A stretch of DNA of 64,000 bases. It comes from Buttiauxella noackiae ATCC 51607. GTDB taxonomy: Bacteria > Pseudomonadota > Gammaproteobacteria > Enterobacterales > Enterobacteriaceae. Location of the stretch: contig NZ_LXEO01000038.1 of assembly GCF_001654865.1 (NCBI RefSeq), positions 1 to 64,000 of the forward strand, written 5' to 3'. A model generated the notes under the pieces. The model ran no database searches and was not told the origin of the DNA. It was given only the letters and a program-made list of their open reading frames with translations. Numbering within the stretch: the first letter of the stretch is position 1; every line of letters starts with the position of its first letter. Of the stretch, positions 17,914 through 27,663 are shown one piece after another. The position numbers and the translations under genes are program-made.

Positions 17914-18114
17914 GTCTGAAATCCATTTAACAATGTCATAACGTGATGCTGATGCCTTAACGCCAGATCTTCACACTTCATCAGAACAAAACGACTCATG
18001 AACTGAAATTCTTAAATTTACCGGAAAAAAAACCTGCCAAAAATCTCGTGCATTCCTCTTTCTTTTATCGTCTCCTTAGTTGAGTAAAAGCACGCTATTG
18101 CCAATAGGAACAAC

Positions 18115-18639
18115 ATGACTATCGAGACTATTTCCCCCGCTCAAGCCAAAATTCTGGTCGCGCAAGGCGCTGCGCTAATTGATATCCGCGAGCGTGACGA
18201 GTACGCCCGGGAAAATATTGCCGAAGCGCACTTGCTGTCACTTTCGTCCATCGAAAATGGTGATCGACTTGGCCCATTTGATCCTTTCGATACGGTGATT
18301 TTTCATTGCCAGTCAGGTATGCGTACTGCGCAAAATGCGCAAAAGTTGGCGGATGCTGTAGCACCGGCAAAAGTATTGCTGCTTGAAGGTGGATTAAATG
18401 CCTGGAAGAAAGAGGGGCTGGAAATTCTTACTGATAAATCACAACCATTACCTTTGATGCGTCAGGTACAAATTGCAGTTGGAACGCTGGTGCTTGCAGG
18501 TGTAGTGCTGGGCTACATGGTACATCCAGGGTTCTTCTTACTCTCCGGTTTTGTAGGGGCAGGATTGCTCTTTGCAGGCATAAGCGGTTTCTGTGGCATG
18601 GCGCGCCTACTCGAAAAAATGCCGTGGAATAAACCTTAG
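18115..18639 (+). CDS. ygaP: Membrane-anchored rhodanese YgaP
   Basis: This sulfurtransferase has an N-terminal rhodanese domain (about 1-108) with the catalytic loop CQSGMRT, active cysteine at residue 65, followed by two transmembrane helices (about 122-165). At 174 residues it equals E. coli YgaP. A separate ArsR-type regulator (YgaV in E. coli) is not found beside it; the flagellar/c-di-GMP block lies to its left instead. This gene is the first core-genome landmark after that block. Confidence 0.95.
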   Translation: MTIETISPAQAKILVAQGAALIDIRERDEYARENIAEAHLLSLSSIENGDRLGPFDPFDTVIFHCQSGMRTAQNAQKLADAVAPAKVLLLEGGLNAWKKEGLEILTDKSQPLPLMRQVQIAVGTLVLAGVVLGYMVHPGFFLLSGFVGAGLLFAGISGFCGMARLLEKMPWNKP

Positions 18640-18722
18640 GTTAAATCGACATGTATTCTGCCGCTTTGGGCTATGGTTAACATTAGACGTTGTTGATTTA
18701 TCTTCAATGAATGAGGCTAATT

Positions 18723-18902
18723 ATGTTCAAACCAGGCGATCTGGTGCAGCCCAAAAAAGGCGGCCCAAAATATGAAGTTCTGGATGTTCAGGGGGATACT
18801 CTGTTCTGTACGCCCAGAAGCATTTTGACCGGTGAAACCGTCACCTTAAAGGCAGAAGACGTTGTGCTATATAAAGAAGATGACGATTTTGGCGTGTGCT
18901 AA
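18723..18902 (+). CDS. yodC: YodC-like small protein (DUF2158)
   Basis: A 59-residue protein with the pattern MFKPGDLVQPKKGGPKYEV, typical of the YodC/DUF2158 family; the function of the family is not known. An in-frame ATG 12 nt upstream would add four residues, but the GAGG seven bases before the ATG at 18723 fits that start. It stands between ygaP and alaE, where E. coli has stpA. The gene symbol reflects family similarity only. Confidence 0.85.
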   Translation: MFKPGDLVQPKKGGPKYEVLDVQGDTLFCTPRSILTGETVTLKAEDVVLYKEDDDFGVC

Positions 18903-18911
18903 GGTTTATCT

Positions 18912-18937
18912 CAGGCGGGTCTTGTTTTGCCCGCCAA
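18912..18937. terminator. Possible hairpin terminator between YodC-like and YghW-like genes
   Basis: GGCGGG and CCCGCC form a stem around a T-rich loop in the 45-nt gap between two convergent small genes. The T tract lies inside the loop and not after the stem, so this is a weak terminator candidate. Confidence 0.35.
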
Positions 18938-18947
18938 ACGATTGTTC

Positions 18948-19235
18948 TCAGTAACCTCTTTCATAACCCGCAAAAAAACATCTCACTGCGGTATCTGCAT
19001 TCACTTCTTTGAAAAAATCAGCCACGAGTTCTTTGTCGAGGTTGTAGCGACGAGTTAATACCCCTGCTTCCCATGCTGCCCGTTGGCGGTCGCCAGTTTG
19101 TTCTGAAATACGATGACTAAACCCCAGCACAAACCCACGTTTATAGTCCGAGCAAAAGCGAGTCACCCTGGTGACACTGTCAGCTTCACGGGCTTTCAGC
19201 CCTGCCATCAATCCCTTCCCAAAATGATTATCCAC
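18948..19235 (-). CDS. yghW: YghW-like protein (DUF2623)
   Basis: A GTG start at 19235 with AGGAG seven bases before it gives 95 residues beginning [15 protein letters not shown], matching the length and sequence pattern of E. coli YghW (DUF2623), function unknown. An in-frame ATG 60 nt upstream gives a longer reading, but its extra 20 residues do not match the family. Internal repeats of the type [22 protein letters not shown] and FFAGYERG are visible. It lies in the stpA position and runs opposite to its neighbours. Confidence 0.85.
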   Translation of the reverse strand: MDNHFGKGLMAGLKAREADSVTRVTRFCSDYKRGFVLGFSHRISEQTGDRQRAAWEAGVLTRRYNLDKELVADFFKEVNADTAVRCFFAGYERGY

Positions 19236-19569
19236 GTGAATGCTCCTGTTGATTAAATCGCTATATAACAAATCATATAACGTTTTTTCCAGCACTGGGT
19301 AGCCTTAAAACTGAGGCAATGAATGAAAAAATTAACCATATGATTTTAAATAGAAAATCTATAACCGAACGACAAAATCAGGAAACTCTGCCTGATATGT
19401 CTCATTTAGCGGATTTTATTGAGGAAATGCCTTTAAATAAAAATTTATCACTAATTGTCCAATTTAACGCAGGCATATAATCTATCACTCACAAACAAGT
19501 CATCTATTAGCACTACTATTACCCCTTAAGAGTAGTGTATATCGCTAATTATCATGTGGAGTTGGAATA
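19236..19569. other. Spacer before alaE with one possible tiny gene
   Basis: The 334 bp hold the YghW-like gene promoter on one side and the alaE promoter on the other; neither could be placed with confidence. The only coding candidate is a 53-codon frame at 19319-19480. The rest is AT-rich and shows no tRNA, repeat or clear operator. Confidence 0.5.
19319..19480 (+). CDS. Possible 53-residue small protein
   Basis: An ATG at 19319 opens a 53-codon frame (MNEKINHMILNRK start, VQFNAGI end) ending in TAA. A GAGG lies upstream but only two bases from the ATG, which is closer than is effective. The composition is plausible for a small stress protein (charged, one short hydrophobic end), but I do not recognise it. 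It may equally be a chance frame in AT-rich DNA. Confidence 0.25.
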   Translation: MNEKINHMILNRKSITERQNQETLPDMSHLADFIEEMPLNKNLSLIVQFNAGI

Positions 19570-20025
19570 ATGTTTTCTCCTGAGTCACGCCTGCGCCATG
19601 CAGTCGCAGATACTTTTGCGATGGTAGTGTATTGCTCGGTTGTGAACATGATGATTGAAGTTTTTCTCTCAGGCATGAGCTTTGAGCAGTCACTCTCTTC
19701 GCGCCTGGTCGCCATTCCCGTAAACATCCTGATTGCCTGGCCATACGGTTTTTACCGTGATGCGTTTATGCGGTTTACCAAACGCTACAGCCAGGCCAGT
19801 TGGGCGAAAAATCTCGCCGATATACTGGCTTACGTGACTTTCCAGTCACCTGTATACGTCGCGATTCTGTGGTCGGTTGGAGCAGACTGGAATCAAATAG
19901 TTGCTGCGGTAAGTTCAAATATCATCGTCTCGATGCTTATGGGGGCTGCGTATGGCTATTTTCTTGATTATTGCCGTCGTTTATTCCGTATCAGCGGTTA
20001 TCGAAACGCAAAAGCAGAGGTGTGA
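19570..20025 (+). CDS. alaE: L-alanine exporter AlaE
   Basis: This 151-residue inner-membrane protein has four hydrophobic segments and matches E. coli AlaE (YgaW) from [19 protein letters not shown] to the basic C-terminus. AlaE exports excess L-alanine. The start is preceded by GGAG nine bases upstream. In E. coli it is adjacent to stpA; here its left neighbours are the YodC-like and YghW-like genes. Confidence 0.96.
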   Translation: MFSPESRLRHAVADTFAMVVYCSVVNMMIEVFLSGMSFEQSLSSRLVAIPVNILIAWPYGFYRDAFMRFTKRYSQASWAKNLADILAYVTFQSPVYVAILWSVGADWNQIVAAVSSNIIVSMLMGAAYGYFLDYCRRLFRISGYRNAKAEV

Positions 20026-20063
20026 TAGCGTTGAGGCATTAACCTAACAACGCCTCATTCGAA

Positions 20064-20405
20064 TTAGTGCTCGCCAAATAAGCCAGACAAGTAACGTTCC
20101 AGGGCAATGCGTGAACTAAATCCATGCGGAATACCGTAATGCTGATGAGTTTCACCAGCCAGATAAAGTGGAAATTGCTGATAATGATCGCAGGTTTTTA
20201 CATCTGTCGCAGGCTCTGCCAGAGTCTGGCTTCGTTCTTTTAACGTGGGGTGAATGATCAAGGCTGTTCGCCCCATTCGCGCCTCACGATTCACATAAAC
20301 GTAGTTTTCCCCACGTCGGTATCCGTAGGTTTTCGGTGTCACTATATCCATGGTAAAACCGGCTTTTTCAAGAACGCGGGCCACCTCATCAGGTCGTAAA
20401 TACAT
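20064..20405 (-). CDS. ygaC: Conserved protein YgaC (DUF2002)
   Basis: This 113-residue soluble protein is almost the same length as E. coli YgaC and follows it closely ([17 protein letters not shown] at the start, [20 protein letters not shown] in the middle, [18 protein letters not shown] near the end). It belongs to a small family of unknown function. It is divergently arranged with ygaM. Confidence 0.95.
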   Translation of the reverse strand: MYLRPDEVARVLEKAGFTMDIVTPKTYGYRRGENYVYVNREARMGRTALIIHPTLKERSQTLAEPATDVKTCDHYQQFPLYLAGETHQHYGIPHGFSSRIALERYLSGLFGEH

Positions 20406-20565
20406 ATTTTTTCCTCGTCATCTTCTATTGCAGCGCAACCTTACAATAACCAGCATTAGCAACGCTTTCAGATTAGTCCATAAAGACGGTGAAAGAGAGT
20501 GAACTGACTCATTACTAAAAATTATGGTCTACACTGAGTAGTACATCGCAAAAAGGGAGAAACAA

Positions 20566-20892
20566 ATGTTTAACCGCGTAAATCGAAATGATGTAGACGA
20601 AGGCGTTGATGATATTAACCGTGACGTGAACCAACTGGCTGACACGCTGGAAGAGGTTCTTAAATCGTTCGGTAGCGATGTTAAAGAAGAAGGGGAAGCT
20701 GCCCGCAAAAAAGCGGAATCTCTGCTTAAAGAGACAAGAGCCCGCCTTCATGGTCGCACCCGTGTAAAACAGGCCGCTTGTGATGCGGTAGGTTGTGCCG
20801 ATACCTATGTGCGCGATAAACCATGGCAGAGCGTGGGTATCAGCGCTGCTGTAGGTATTTTCATCGGGGCTTTATTAGCTTCCCGTCGATAA
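20566..20892 (+). CDS. ygaM: YgaM, DUF883/ElaB-family membrane-anchored protein
   Basis: This 108-residue protein has an acidic/alanine-rich amphipathic helical region (about 10-70), a CGCADTYV-like hinge, and a C-terminal hydrophobic anchor with glycines (about 88-105, VGISAAVGIFIGALLASRR). The ElaB/YqjD/DUF883 family to which it belongs is stress-induced, and some members bind ribosomes at the membrane. A GGGAG stands before the ATG, and a strong terminator follows the gene. Confidence 0.93.
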   Translation: MFNRVNRNDVDEGVDDINRDVNQLADTLEEVLKSFGSDVKEEGEAARKKAESLLKETRARLHGRTRVKQAACDAVGCADTYVRDKPWQSVGISAAVGIFIGALLASRR

Positions 20893-20925
20893 TTCCGAAG
20901 GTGTAGTGATAATAAATATGCGTCT

Positions 20926-20956
20926 AACCCCGGAGCCACTTCCGGGGTTTTTTATT
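20926..20956 (+). terminator. Intrinsic terminator of ygaM
   Basis: AACCCCGGA and TCCGGGGTT pair with a 6-nt loop, followed by TTTTATTT on the plus strand. It ends ygaM transcription and separates it from the convergent MocR gene. Confidence 0.9.
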
Positions 20957-22330
20957 TCAGGAAATAGCCTCCCGTAATTGTTTCACGGCCTGATGGGCCA
21001 TCGCCTGGGAAGTTAAATTTGTAAAACACATCAAAATCCCCCCTTCCCCTTGTGAAACCATGCGCCAGTCACTTAATGCCTGCACGGCAAGCCCGGCATT
21101 GCGAGCCTTCGCCACCAGCGCGCGGTCATCACCACTCACGCGCATCACCAGCTGAATCCCCCCCGCCTGCGGTACAACATCAAAACCCTGCTGTTGCAAC
21201 GCCTGTTCCAGCCATAACCGCCGCTCGCTATAGCACAGGCGCATCTTTTTCAGATGCCGCCAGAAATGCCCTTCGCGAAGGAAATCGGCGATGGTTTGCT
21301 GAATCAGTAACGGGGCGGTGCATGGTAAGTAATGCGTATGCTGAGCGAAATCTTTAACGTGCTGTTGTGGAACCACTAGCCAGGCAACGCGCAACGCTGG
21401 AAAGAGTGATTTACTGAATGTTCCGGCGTAGATAACGCGCTGCGGGCCATCAAGACTTTTTATCGGCGGCAGTGGTTTCCCGTGGTAGCGAAATTCGCTG
21501 TCATAATCATCTTCAATAACCCAGCTTTCATTAGTGGCCGCCCAGTCCAGCAACTGGCGGCGGCGATTGAGTGATAACGCCACGCCAAGCGGGCTTTGGT
21601 GTGCCGGAGTCAGTAGCGCAAAACGCGCGTCAGGGAAATGATTGATACCGTAATCAATTTGCATCCCCTCGTTATCGACCGGTACTGGGTGCAGCACCAT
21701 TCCGGCTTCAGCAAAAACCGGGCGAACATAACGATAACCAGGGTCTTCCAGCCAGATGCCATCGCCGGATTTCGCCAGCGTGTGCGTCACCAGGCGCATC
21801 GCAGCCTGAAAACCGGCAGTGATAAAAACCTGCTCCGGCTGGCAGTCGATGCTGCGTGAAAAGCGCAGATAGTCGGCAATTGCCTGGCGCAATGTGGATT
21901 CGCCGTTGGCTTCCGGTAGCACTAAATCATAACGTGTTTGCAGACGAAGACGCCGCCCCATAATCCGCGCCCACAATGCGCGTGGGAAAGCATCCAGCGC
22001 GGGTAACCCCGCCTGAAAAGGCAACGGCACGCCTTGCGGTTGGCTACTCGAAAACGTTGGGTTATTTGCCCCGGTGGTGACTGACGGACTGACAAAAGTT
22101 CCCGCCTGCCCACGCCTCTCCAGCCAGCCCTGGGCGACCAATTCTCCATAAGCGTTTTCCACCGTCGCCCTCGCCACACCCAACTCAAGCGCCATGGTAC
22201 GGCTCGATGGCAATCGGCTCCCGGCGCTTAGTTCGCCGTCGCTGATGGCTTGTTTAAGTTGCCTTGCGATTTGCTGATAACGCGGTATTGAATGGTGAGC
22301 ACTTACTACGGGTTCAATTGACCTTGCCAT
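20957..22330 (-). CDS. MocR/PdxR-family GntR-aminotransferase regulator
   Basis: This 457-residue fusion has a GntR winged helix (about 12-80, with ARQLKQAISDGELSAGSRLPSSR and VARATVENAYGELVAQGW) joined to a fold-type I aminotransferase-like domain (about 110-455). The PLP-binding lysine is K307 in GTFSKSLFP. Such proteins sense pyridoxal phosphate or amino compounds and usually activate a divergent gene. Here the divergent neighbour is the AhpD-like gene at 22420, 89 bp away. Target and ligand are unknown. Confidence 0.93.
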   Translation of the reverse strand: MARSIEPVVSAHHSIPRYQQIARQLKQAISDGELSAGSRLPSSRTMALELGVARATVENAYGELVAQGWLERRGQAGTFVSPSVTTGANNPTFSSSQPQGVPLPFQAGLPALDAFPRALWARIMGRRLRLQTRYDLVLPEANGESTLRQAIADYLRFSRSIDCQPEQVFITAGFQAAMRLVTHTLAKSGDGIWLEDPGYRYVRPVFAEAGMVLHPVPVDNEGMQIDYGINHFPDARFALLTPAHQSPLGVALSLNRRRQLLDWAATNESWVIEDDYDSEFRYHGKPLPPIKSLDGPQRVIYAGTFSKSLFPALRVAWLVVPQQHVKDFAQHTHYLPCTAPLLIQQTIADFLREGHFWRHLKKMRLCYSERRLWLEQALQQQGFDVVPQAGGIQLVMRVSGDDRALVAKARNAGLAVQALSDWRMVSQGEGGILMCFTNLTSQAMAHQAVKQLREAIS

Positions 22331-22419
22331 TATGGCCTGCTTTATTAGTTAATTTATGGCTCTCTTTAGTAGTCCATCATAGTGCTAAATTGCCCTCACA
22401 CCAATACGAGGATTACACC

Positions 22420-22851
22420 ATGATCGAAATACGCCAACCTTACTTTGACCTCTCTCCAGCAGTCTTTAAACCTATGCTTCAGGCGCTAAAAGGTCTGGAG
22501 TCAAGCTCGCTCGGTTCGACACTGATTGAACTTGTTTTCCTGCGCGTTTCGCAAATTAACGGCTGCGCCTATTGCCTCGAGATGCACTCAAAAGCACTGC
22601 GCAAAGATGGCGTAGACCAGACCAAGCTTGATGCATTAGCAGGCTGGAAAGTGAGTAATCACTTCAGTGACAAAGAGCGAGCCGCGCTAGCCTGGGCTGA
22701 AGCAATAACCTTAATTACCGAAGGTGGTGCAGAAAATGCGGTCTACCAACCGTTGCTGCAATTTTTCACCGCGCAAGAGATTAGCGATCTGACGTTCACC
22801 GCAAGTCTGATGAATGCGTTCAACCGCCTGGCGATCAGTATGCGTATGTAG
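22420..22851 (+). CDS. Carboxymuconolactone decarboxylase/AhpD-like protein
   Basis: This 143-residue protein has the AhpD-core motif NGCAYCLEMHSKAL, placing the redox pair C49/C52 and histidine H56 in the usual arrangement for peroxidase-like CMD proteins. The ATG at 22420 follows an ACGAGG site; a longer frame opens 156 nt upstream, but it would run into the MocR gene and its extra residues are not family-like. The divergent arrangement with a MocR regulator suggests control by that protein. Confidence 0.88.
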   Translation: MIEIRQPYFDLSPAVFKPMLQALKGLESSSLGSTLIELVFLRVSQINGCAYCLEMHSKALRKDGVDQTKLDALAGWKVSNHFSDKERAALAWAEAITLITEGGAENAVYQPLLQFFTAQEISDLTFTASLMNAFNRLAISMRM

Positions 22852-22899
22852 TTTTTCGCCGGGTAGGCTCTTATACAGATTGCTAGTCCGGAGAAGGCT

Positions 22900-23437
22900 C
22901 CGTTCACTAAACGTTCGGTGTTCCCTGAATTTACCGAAACTGTGAACGTGCCAAGGGTGCTACCGCAGCACCCTTGGCAATCCCGGCTCCCGGCGTTTAA
23001 ATCGCCGCTTCGCGGTAAACCTCCGTTTTTCCTTTCAGTCCCAGGGTCGGTTGTGACTCGCTCCCGGCGATCACAACCTCTCGCCGTTCCCGACGGCTCG
23101 ACCCGGCCTTACAGTCAAAACGGAGGCGATTTATGCCGGACTCAAAGGTCAACGTCAAAAGCTAAGGTCAAAAGCCGAACCGGTTTTGACCTTGTTCCCG
23201 GTATAAATTGCCCCGGCGTTACCCATAAGTCAGGGTTGAGCTGCCGTCCGCCGTGAAAGAGAGCGATCGTCAGGAACGAATCGCGAACGACCCTGAACAT
23301 TGGGGATAAGCTGGGGTTTACCGCGCAGCGGCAATTTAATGACCGGGCGCCAGGATTACCAAGGAGAGGACGTTCTCTGCTTGGCACGTTCGCCGTTAAC
23401 AGCGGTTACAGAGATAAGCAGGCATTCGGGTGAACGG
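22900..23437. repeat. 538-bp imperfect palindromic element
   Basis: The left half and the reverse complement of the right half align in order along about 260 bp. Matching blocks include CCGTTCAC at both tips, GAACGTGCCAAG, CGCGGTAAACC, CAGGGTCG, a GCTCRACCC block, and AAGGTCAAAA against TTTTGACCTT at the centre. The arms differ at many positions (roughly a quarter by eye) but stay colinear, so a transcript could fold into one long hairpin. Each tip also has its own small inverted repeat. I see no transposase and no credible gene inside. It is neither ERIC nor a classical REP/BIME; family unknown to me. Confidence 0.8.
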
Positions 23438-23518
23438 AAAAACATCTCATCTTACATATATCGCCCTAATAAGATTACCTGGGCCATGGTGATCAACTCA
23501 TCCCCCCCATATCGAAAA

Positions 23519-23534
23519 ATACTATATCTTGTAT
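23519..23534. promoter_or_regulatory. Possible NrdR box upstream of nrdHIEF
   Basis: ATACTATATCTTGTAT is an imperfect 16-bp palindrome resembling the NrdR operator found before ribonucleotide reductase operons. A second, poorer match lies one NrdR spacing (about 31 bp) downstream, near 23552. Its place 64 bp before nrdH fits, but the match was judged by eye. Confidence 0.45.
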
Positions 23535-23597
23535 GGTTGATTATTTTACTGCCCACATCTAGTATTCATATTCTCAACCACAGAGAGAATAAGAATC

Positions 23598-23834
23598 ATG
23601 CGCATTACCATATACACTCGAAATGACTGTGTCCAATGCCACGCAACCAAACGCGCAATTGAAAGCCGCGGGTTTGCTTTCGACCTGATTAATCTTGATT
23701 CAAACCCGGAAGCCGCCGACGAATTACGCGCGCTGGGTTATCGCCAGTTGCCCGTTGTGGTTACAGAACAAGAAAGCTGGAGCGGATTCCGCCCGGATAT
23801 GATTAATCGCCTGCACATACGAGCCAGTGCATGA
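23598..23834 (+). CDS. nrdH: Glutaredoxin-like NrdH
   Basis: This 78-residue redoxin reduces the class Ib ribonucleotide reductase NrdEF. The CVQC active site is at residues 11-14, and the C-terminal [12 protein letters not shown] segment is diagnostic for NrdH. It heads the nrdHIEF operon and overlaps nrdI by 4 nt. The operon is typically induced by iron limitation or oxidative stress. Confidence 0.97.
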   Translation: MRITIYTRNDCVQCHATKRAIESRGFAFDLINLDSNPEAADELRALGYRQLPVVVTEQESWSGFRPDMINRLHIRASA

Positions 23835-24241
23835 GCAACCTCGTCTACTTCTCCAGCACCTCGGAAAATACCCTGCGTTTTGTCGAACGCCTGGCATTGC
23901 CCGCGCTGCGTATTCCACTGGATTTCAAACAGCGGATTGAAGTGACGGAACCCTACATTTTGATTGTGCCAAGCTACGGCGGTGGCGGAATTGCCGGGGC
24001 CGTTCCCGCGCAGGTGATTCGTTTTTTAAATAACCCGGTTAACCGGGGGCTGCTACGCGGCGTGATCGCCAGCGGGAATCGTAACTTCGGCGAAGGGTTT
24101 TGCCGGGCGGGCGACGTGATAGCCCAGAAATGCCAGGTGCCGTATCTCTATCGTTTTGAGTTACTCGGCACCGGGCAAGACATTGAAAACGTGCGTAAGG
24201 GAGTCAAAGAATTTTGGCAACGACAGAAGCTATCAGCGTAA
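23831..24241 (+). CDS. nrdI: Flavodoxin-like NrdI
   Basis: NrdI is the flavoprotein that supplies the oxidant for assembling the dimanganese-tyrosyl radical cofactor in NrdF. The 136 residues contain the FMN-binding start [17 protein letters not shown], the glycine-rich loop [13 protein letters not shown], and [15 protein letters not shown]. It overlaps nrdH by 4 nt and nrdE by 28 nt. Confidence 0.97.
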   Translation: MSNLVYFSSTSENTLRFVERLALPALRIPLDFKQRIEVTEPYILIVPSYGGGGIAGAVPAQVIRFLNNPVNRGLLRGVIASGNRNFGEGFCRAGDVIAQKCQVPYLYRFELLGTGQDIENVRKGVKEFWQRQKLSA

Positions 24242-26361
24242 TGGCGACGGAAAGCGCGGATTATCACGCACTCAACGCCATGTTGAATCTTTATGATTCC
24301 GAAGGCCGTATCCAGTTTGAGAAAGATAAGCTGGCGGTAGAGCAATTCCATCAACAACATGTGCTACCCCGCTCACGCCAGTTTCCCCACCAGCAAGCCC
24401 GCCTCGACTACCTGGTGGCCGAAGGTTATTACGACAATGCCGTCCTGCAACGCTATGACAACCGTTTTGTCGTCGCATTGTTTGAAAAGGCTCTCAACAG
24501 CGGTTTCCAGTTCAAGACATTTCTCGGCGCATGGAAGTATTACACCAGCTACACGTTGAAATCTTACGACGGTAAAGAGTACCTGGAACATTTCCCGGAC
24601 CGTGTGTGCATGGTGGCGTTAACGCTGGCGCAGGGTGACGAAAACCTCGCCATGCAATTGATGGATGAGATGCTCAGCGGCCGATTCCAGCCTGCCACCC
24701 CCACTTTCCTGAACTGCGGCAAAATGCAGCGCGGTGAACTGGTGTCCTGCTTCTTGCTGCGTATTGAAGACAATATGGAGTCGATTGGCCGCGCGGTAAA
24801 TTCAGCGCTACAGCTTTCTAAGCGTGGCGGTGGCGTAGCTTTCCTGCTCTCCAATTTGCGTGAAGTTGGCGCACCGATTAAACGCATCGAAAACCAGTCA
24901 TCTGGCGTAATACCTGTTATGAAAATGCTGGAAGATGCATTTTCTTACGCCAACCAGCTTGGCGCACGCCAGGGTGCTGGCGCGGTTTATCTGCACGCGC
25001 ACCATCCCGATATTTTGCGTTTCCTCGATACCAAACGCGAAAATGCCGATGAGAAGATCCGTATTAAGTCACTTTCCCTTGGCGTGGTGATCCCGGATAT
25101 CACGTTCCAGTTGGCGAAAGATAACCAGCCGATGGCGTTGTTCTCGCCTTATGATGTCGAGCGTATATACGGCAAGCCGTTTGGTGATATTGCCGTCAGC
25201 GAACTTTACGAAGAAATGCTGGCGGATGCGCGTATTCGCAAAACCTTTATTAATGCGCGTGATTTCTTTCAGACGTTGGCCGAGATCCAGTTTGAGTCCG
25301 GTTACCCGTATATCATGTTTGAAGATACGGTAAATCGCGCAAACCCAATTGCCGGGCGTATTAATATGAGCAACCTGTGTTCAGAGATCTTGCAGGTTAA
25401 CAGCGCCTCGACTTATGACGAAAACCTCGATTACCAGCAAACAGGTAAAGATATTTCCTGCAATCTCGGCTCACTGAATATCGCCCATACCATGGATTCC
25501 CCCCATTTTGGCCAGACTATCGAAGTTGCAATTCGCGGTCTGACGGCAGTTTCCGATATGAGCCACATTCGCTCAGTGCCGTCGATTGAAGCAGGAAACG
25601 CCGCGTCACACGCCATCGGGCTTGGCCAGATGAATTTACATGGTTATCTGGCCCGCGAAGGCATTGCCTATGGCTCGCCAGAAGGTCTGGATTTTACCAA
25701 TTTCTATTTTTATACCGTGACCTGGCATGCAATACGCACGTCAAACTTACTGGCACGAGAACGTAAACAGCGCTTCGCAGGTTTCGAGCAATCACGTTAT
25801 GCGAATGGCGAATATTTCCGCCAATATCTGGAAGAAAGCTGGCAGCCAAAAACCGAGAAAGTGCGCGCGTTATTTGCCAAAGCTGGCGTCGCTATTCCCA
25901 CCCGTGAACAGTGGCAACAGTTGCGTGACGACGTAATGGAATACGGGCTATATAACCAGAATTTGCAGGCTATCCCGCCGACAGGTTCAATCTCTTATAT
26001 CAACCATGCAACATCAAGCATCCACCCGATTGTGTCACGTATTGAGATTCGCAAAGAAGGCAAAATCGGGCGTGTTTATTATCCGGCTCCGTTTATGACT
26101 AACGACAATCTGGAGTATTACGAGGATGCCTACGATATCGGCCCTGAAAAAATTATCGACACTTATGCGCAAGCCACTCGCCACGTTGATCAAGGTTTAT
26201 CGCTGACGCTATTTTTCCGCGACACAGCCACTACTCGTGACATTAATAAAGCGCAGATTTATGCCTGGAAAAAAGGCATTAAAACTTTGTACTACATTCG
26301 CTTGCGCCAGATGGCACTGGATGGAACGGAGGTGCAGGGCTGTGTGTCCTGTGCTTTATAA
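24214..26361 (+). CDS. nrdE: Class Ib ribonucleotide reductase alpha subunit NrdE
   Basis: NrdE is the catalytic subunit that reduces ribonucleoside diphosphates. The 715 residues closely follow E. coli NrdE (714). Visible landmarks are [19 protein letters not shown] (substrate-site cysteines), the NLCSEI and SCNLGSLN loops, [18 protein letters not shown] and the C-terminal CVSC redox pair. The start is a TTG at 24214 preceded by AAGGGAG, inside nrdI, as the homology requires. nrdF follows after 9 nt. Confidence 0.97.
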   Translation: MATTEAISVMATESADYHALNAMLNLYDSEGRIQFEKDKLAVEQFHQQHVLPRSRQFPHQQARLDYLVAEGYYDNAVLQRYDNRFVVALFEKALNSGFQFKTFLGAWKYYTSYTLKSYDGKEYLEHFPDRVCMVALTLAQGDENLAMQLMDEMLSGRFQPATPTFLNCGKMQRGELVSCFLLRIEDNMESIGRAVNSALQLSKRGGGVAFLLSNLREVGAPIKRIENQSSGVIPVMKMLEDAFSYANQLGARQGAGAVYLHAHHPDILRFLDTKRENADEKIRIKSLSLGVVIPDITFQLAKDNQPMALFSPYDVERIYGKPFGDIAVSELYEEMLADARIRKTFINARDFFQTLAEIQFESGYPYIMFEDTVNRANPIAGRINMSNLCSEILQVNSASTYDENLDYQQTGKDISCNLGSLNIAHTMDSPHFGQTIEVAIRGLTAVSDMSHIRSVPSIEAGNAASHAIGLGQMNLHGYLAREGIAYGSPEGLDFTNFYFYTVTWHAIRTSNLLARERKQRFAGFEQSRYANGEYFRQYLEESWQPKTEKVRALFAKAGVAIPTREQWQQLRDDVMEYGLYNQNLQAIPPTGSISYINHATSSIHPIVSRIEIRKEGKIGRVYYPAPFMTNDNLEYYEDAYDIGPEKIIDTYAQATRHVDQGLSLTLFFRDTATTRDINKAQIYAWKKGIKTLYYIRLRQMALDGTEVQGCVSCAL

Positions 26362-27333
<972 letters not shown>

Positions 27334-27663
27334 TCCACTATTAAACCGTAAATTAATCCAAATATTTCACCCATTTTTTTCGGTGATATTTCCCGTAAAT
27401 CAGACAAAATAGCTGCTTACATTATTGCCTGAATATTACCCTGTTCAGGCAAATTTGAACTTACCTTTACAAAAATATCATCTTTCTCTGATTTGCTCTC
27501 AGCCCTTTACTCATGGGAAATTCCGGCCATCCTCACCCCACTGATATTGGATATATCGGAAATCGAGGGTTGTCTCAGATTCTGAGTATGTTAGGGTATA
27601 TGCAGTGAATATTTCCATCAGGAATTGTGTATAAATATATAAACACAGGAATAACTTTATTGC
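27334..27663. promoter_or_regulatory. proU (proVWX) regulatory region
   Basis: This 330-bp gene-free stretch carries the proU promoter. TTGTCT (27570-27575) and TAGGGT (27592-27597) are separated by 16 bp and lie in a context close to the osmoregulated E. coli proU P2 promoter. The surrounding AT-rich sequence and the start of proV are where H-NS represses the E. coli operon. Osmotic regulation is inferred from this similarity. Confidence 0.8.

Larger units (their letters stand above)
22852..23597. other. Gene-free 746-bp spacer before nrdH
   Basis: The space between the AhpD-like gene and nrdH contains the 538-bp imperfect palindrome (22900-23437), a 13-bp CTCTTATACAGAT motif at 22868-22880 that recurs inside the element near 31.06 kb, and the nrdHIEF promoter region after 23440. 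Open frames here overlap the palindrome and show no protein family features. Confidence 0.7.

Noticed and set aside
22264-22419. Longer N-terminus for the AhpD-like protein
   Set aside because: It would overlap the MocR gene and lacks similarity to the family; the ATG at 22420 has a suitable ribosome site.
22918-23626. Open frames of 81-112 codons in the spacer before nrdH
   Set aside because: They fall within the palindromic element or overlap the nrdH start, and their residues show no family pattern; inverted repeats often create such frames.
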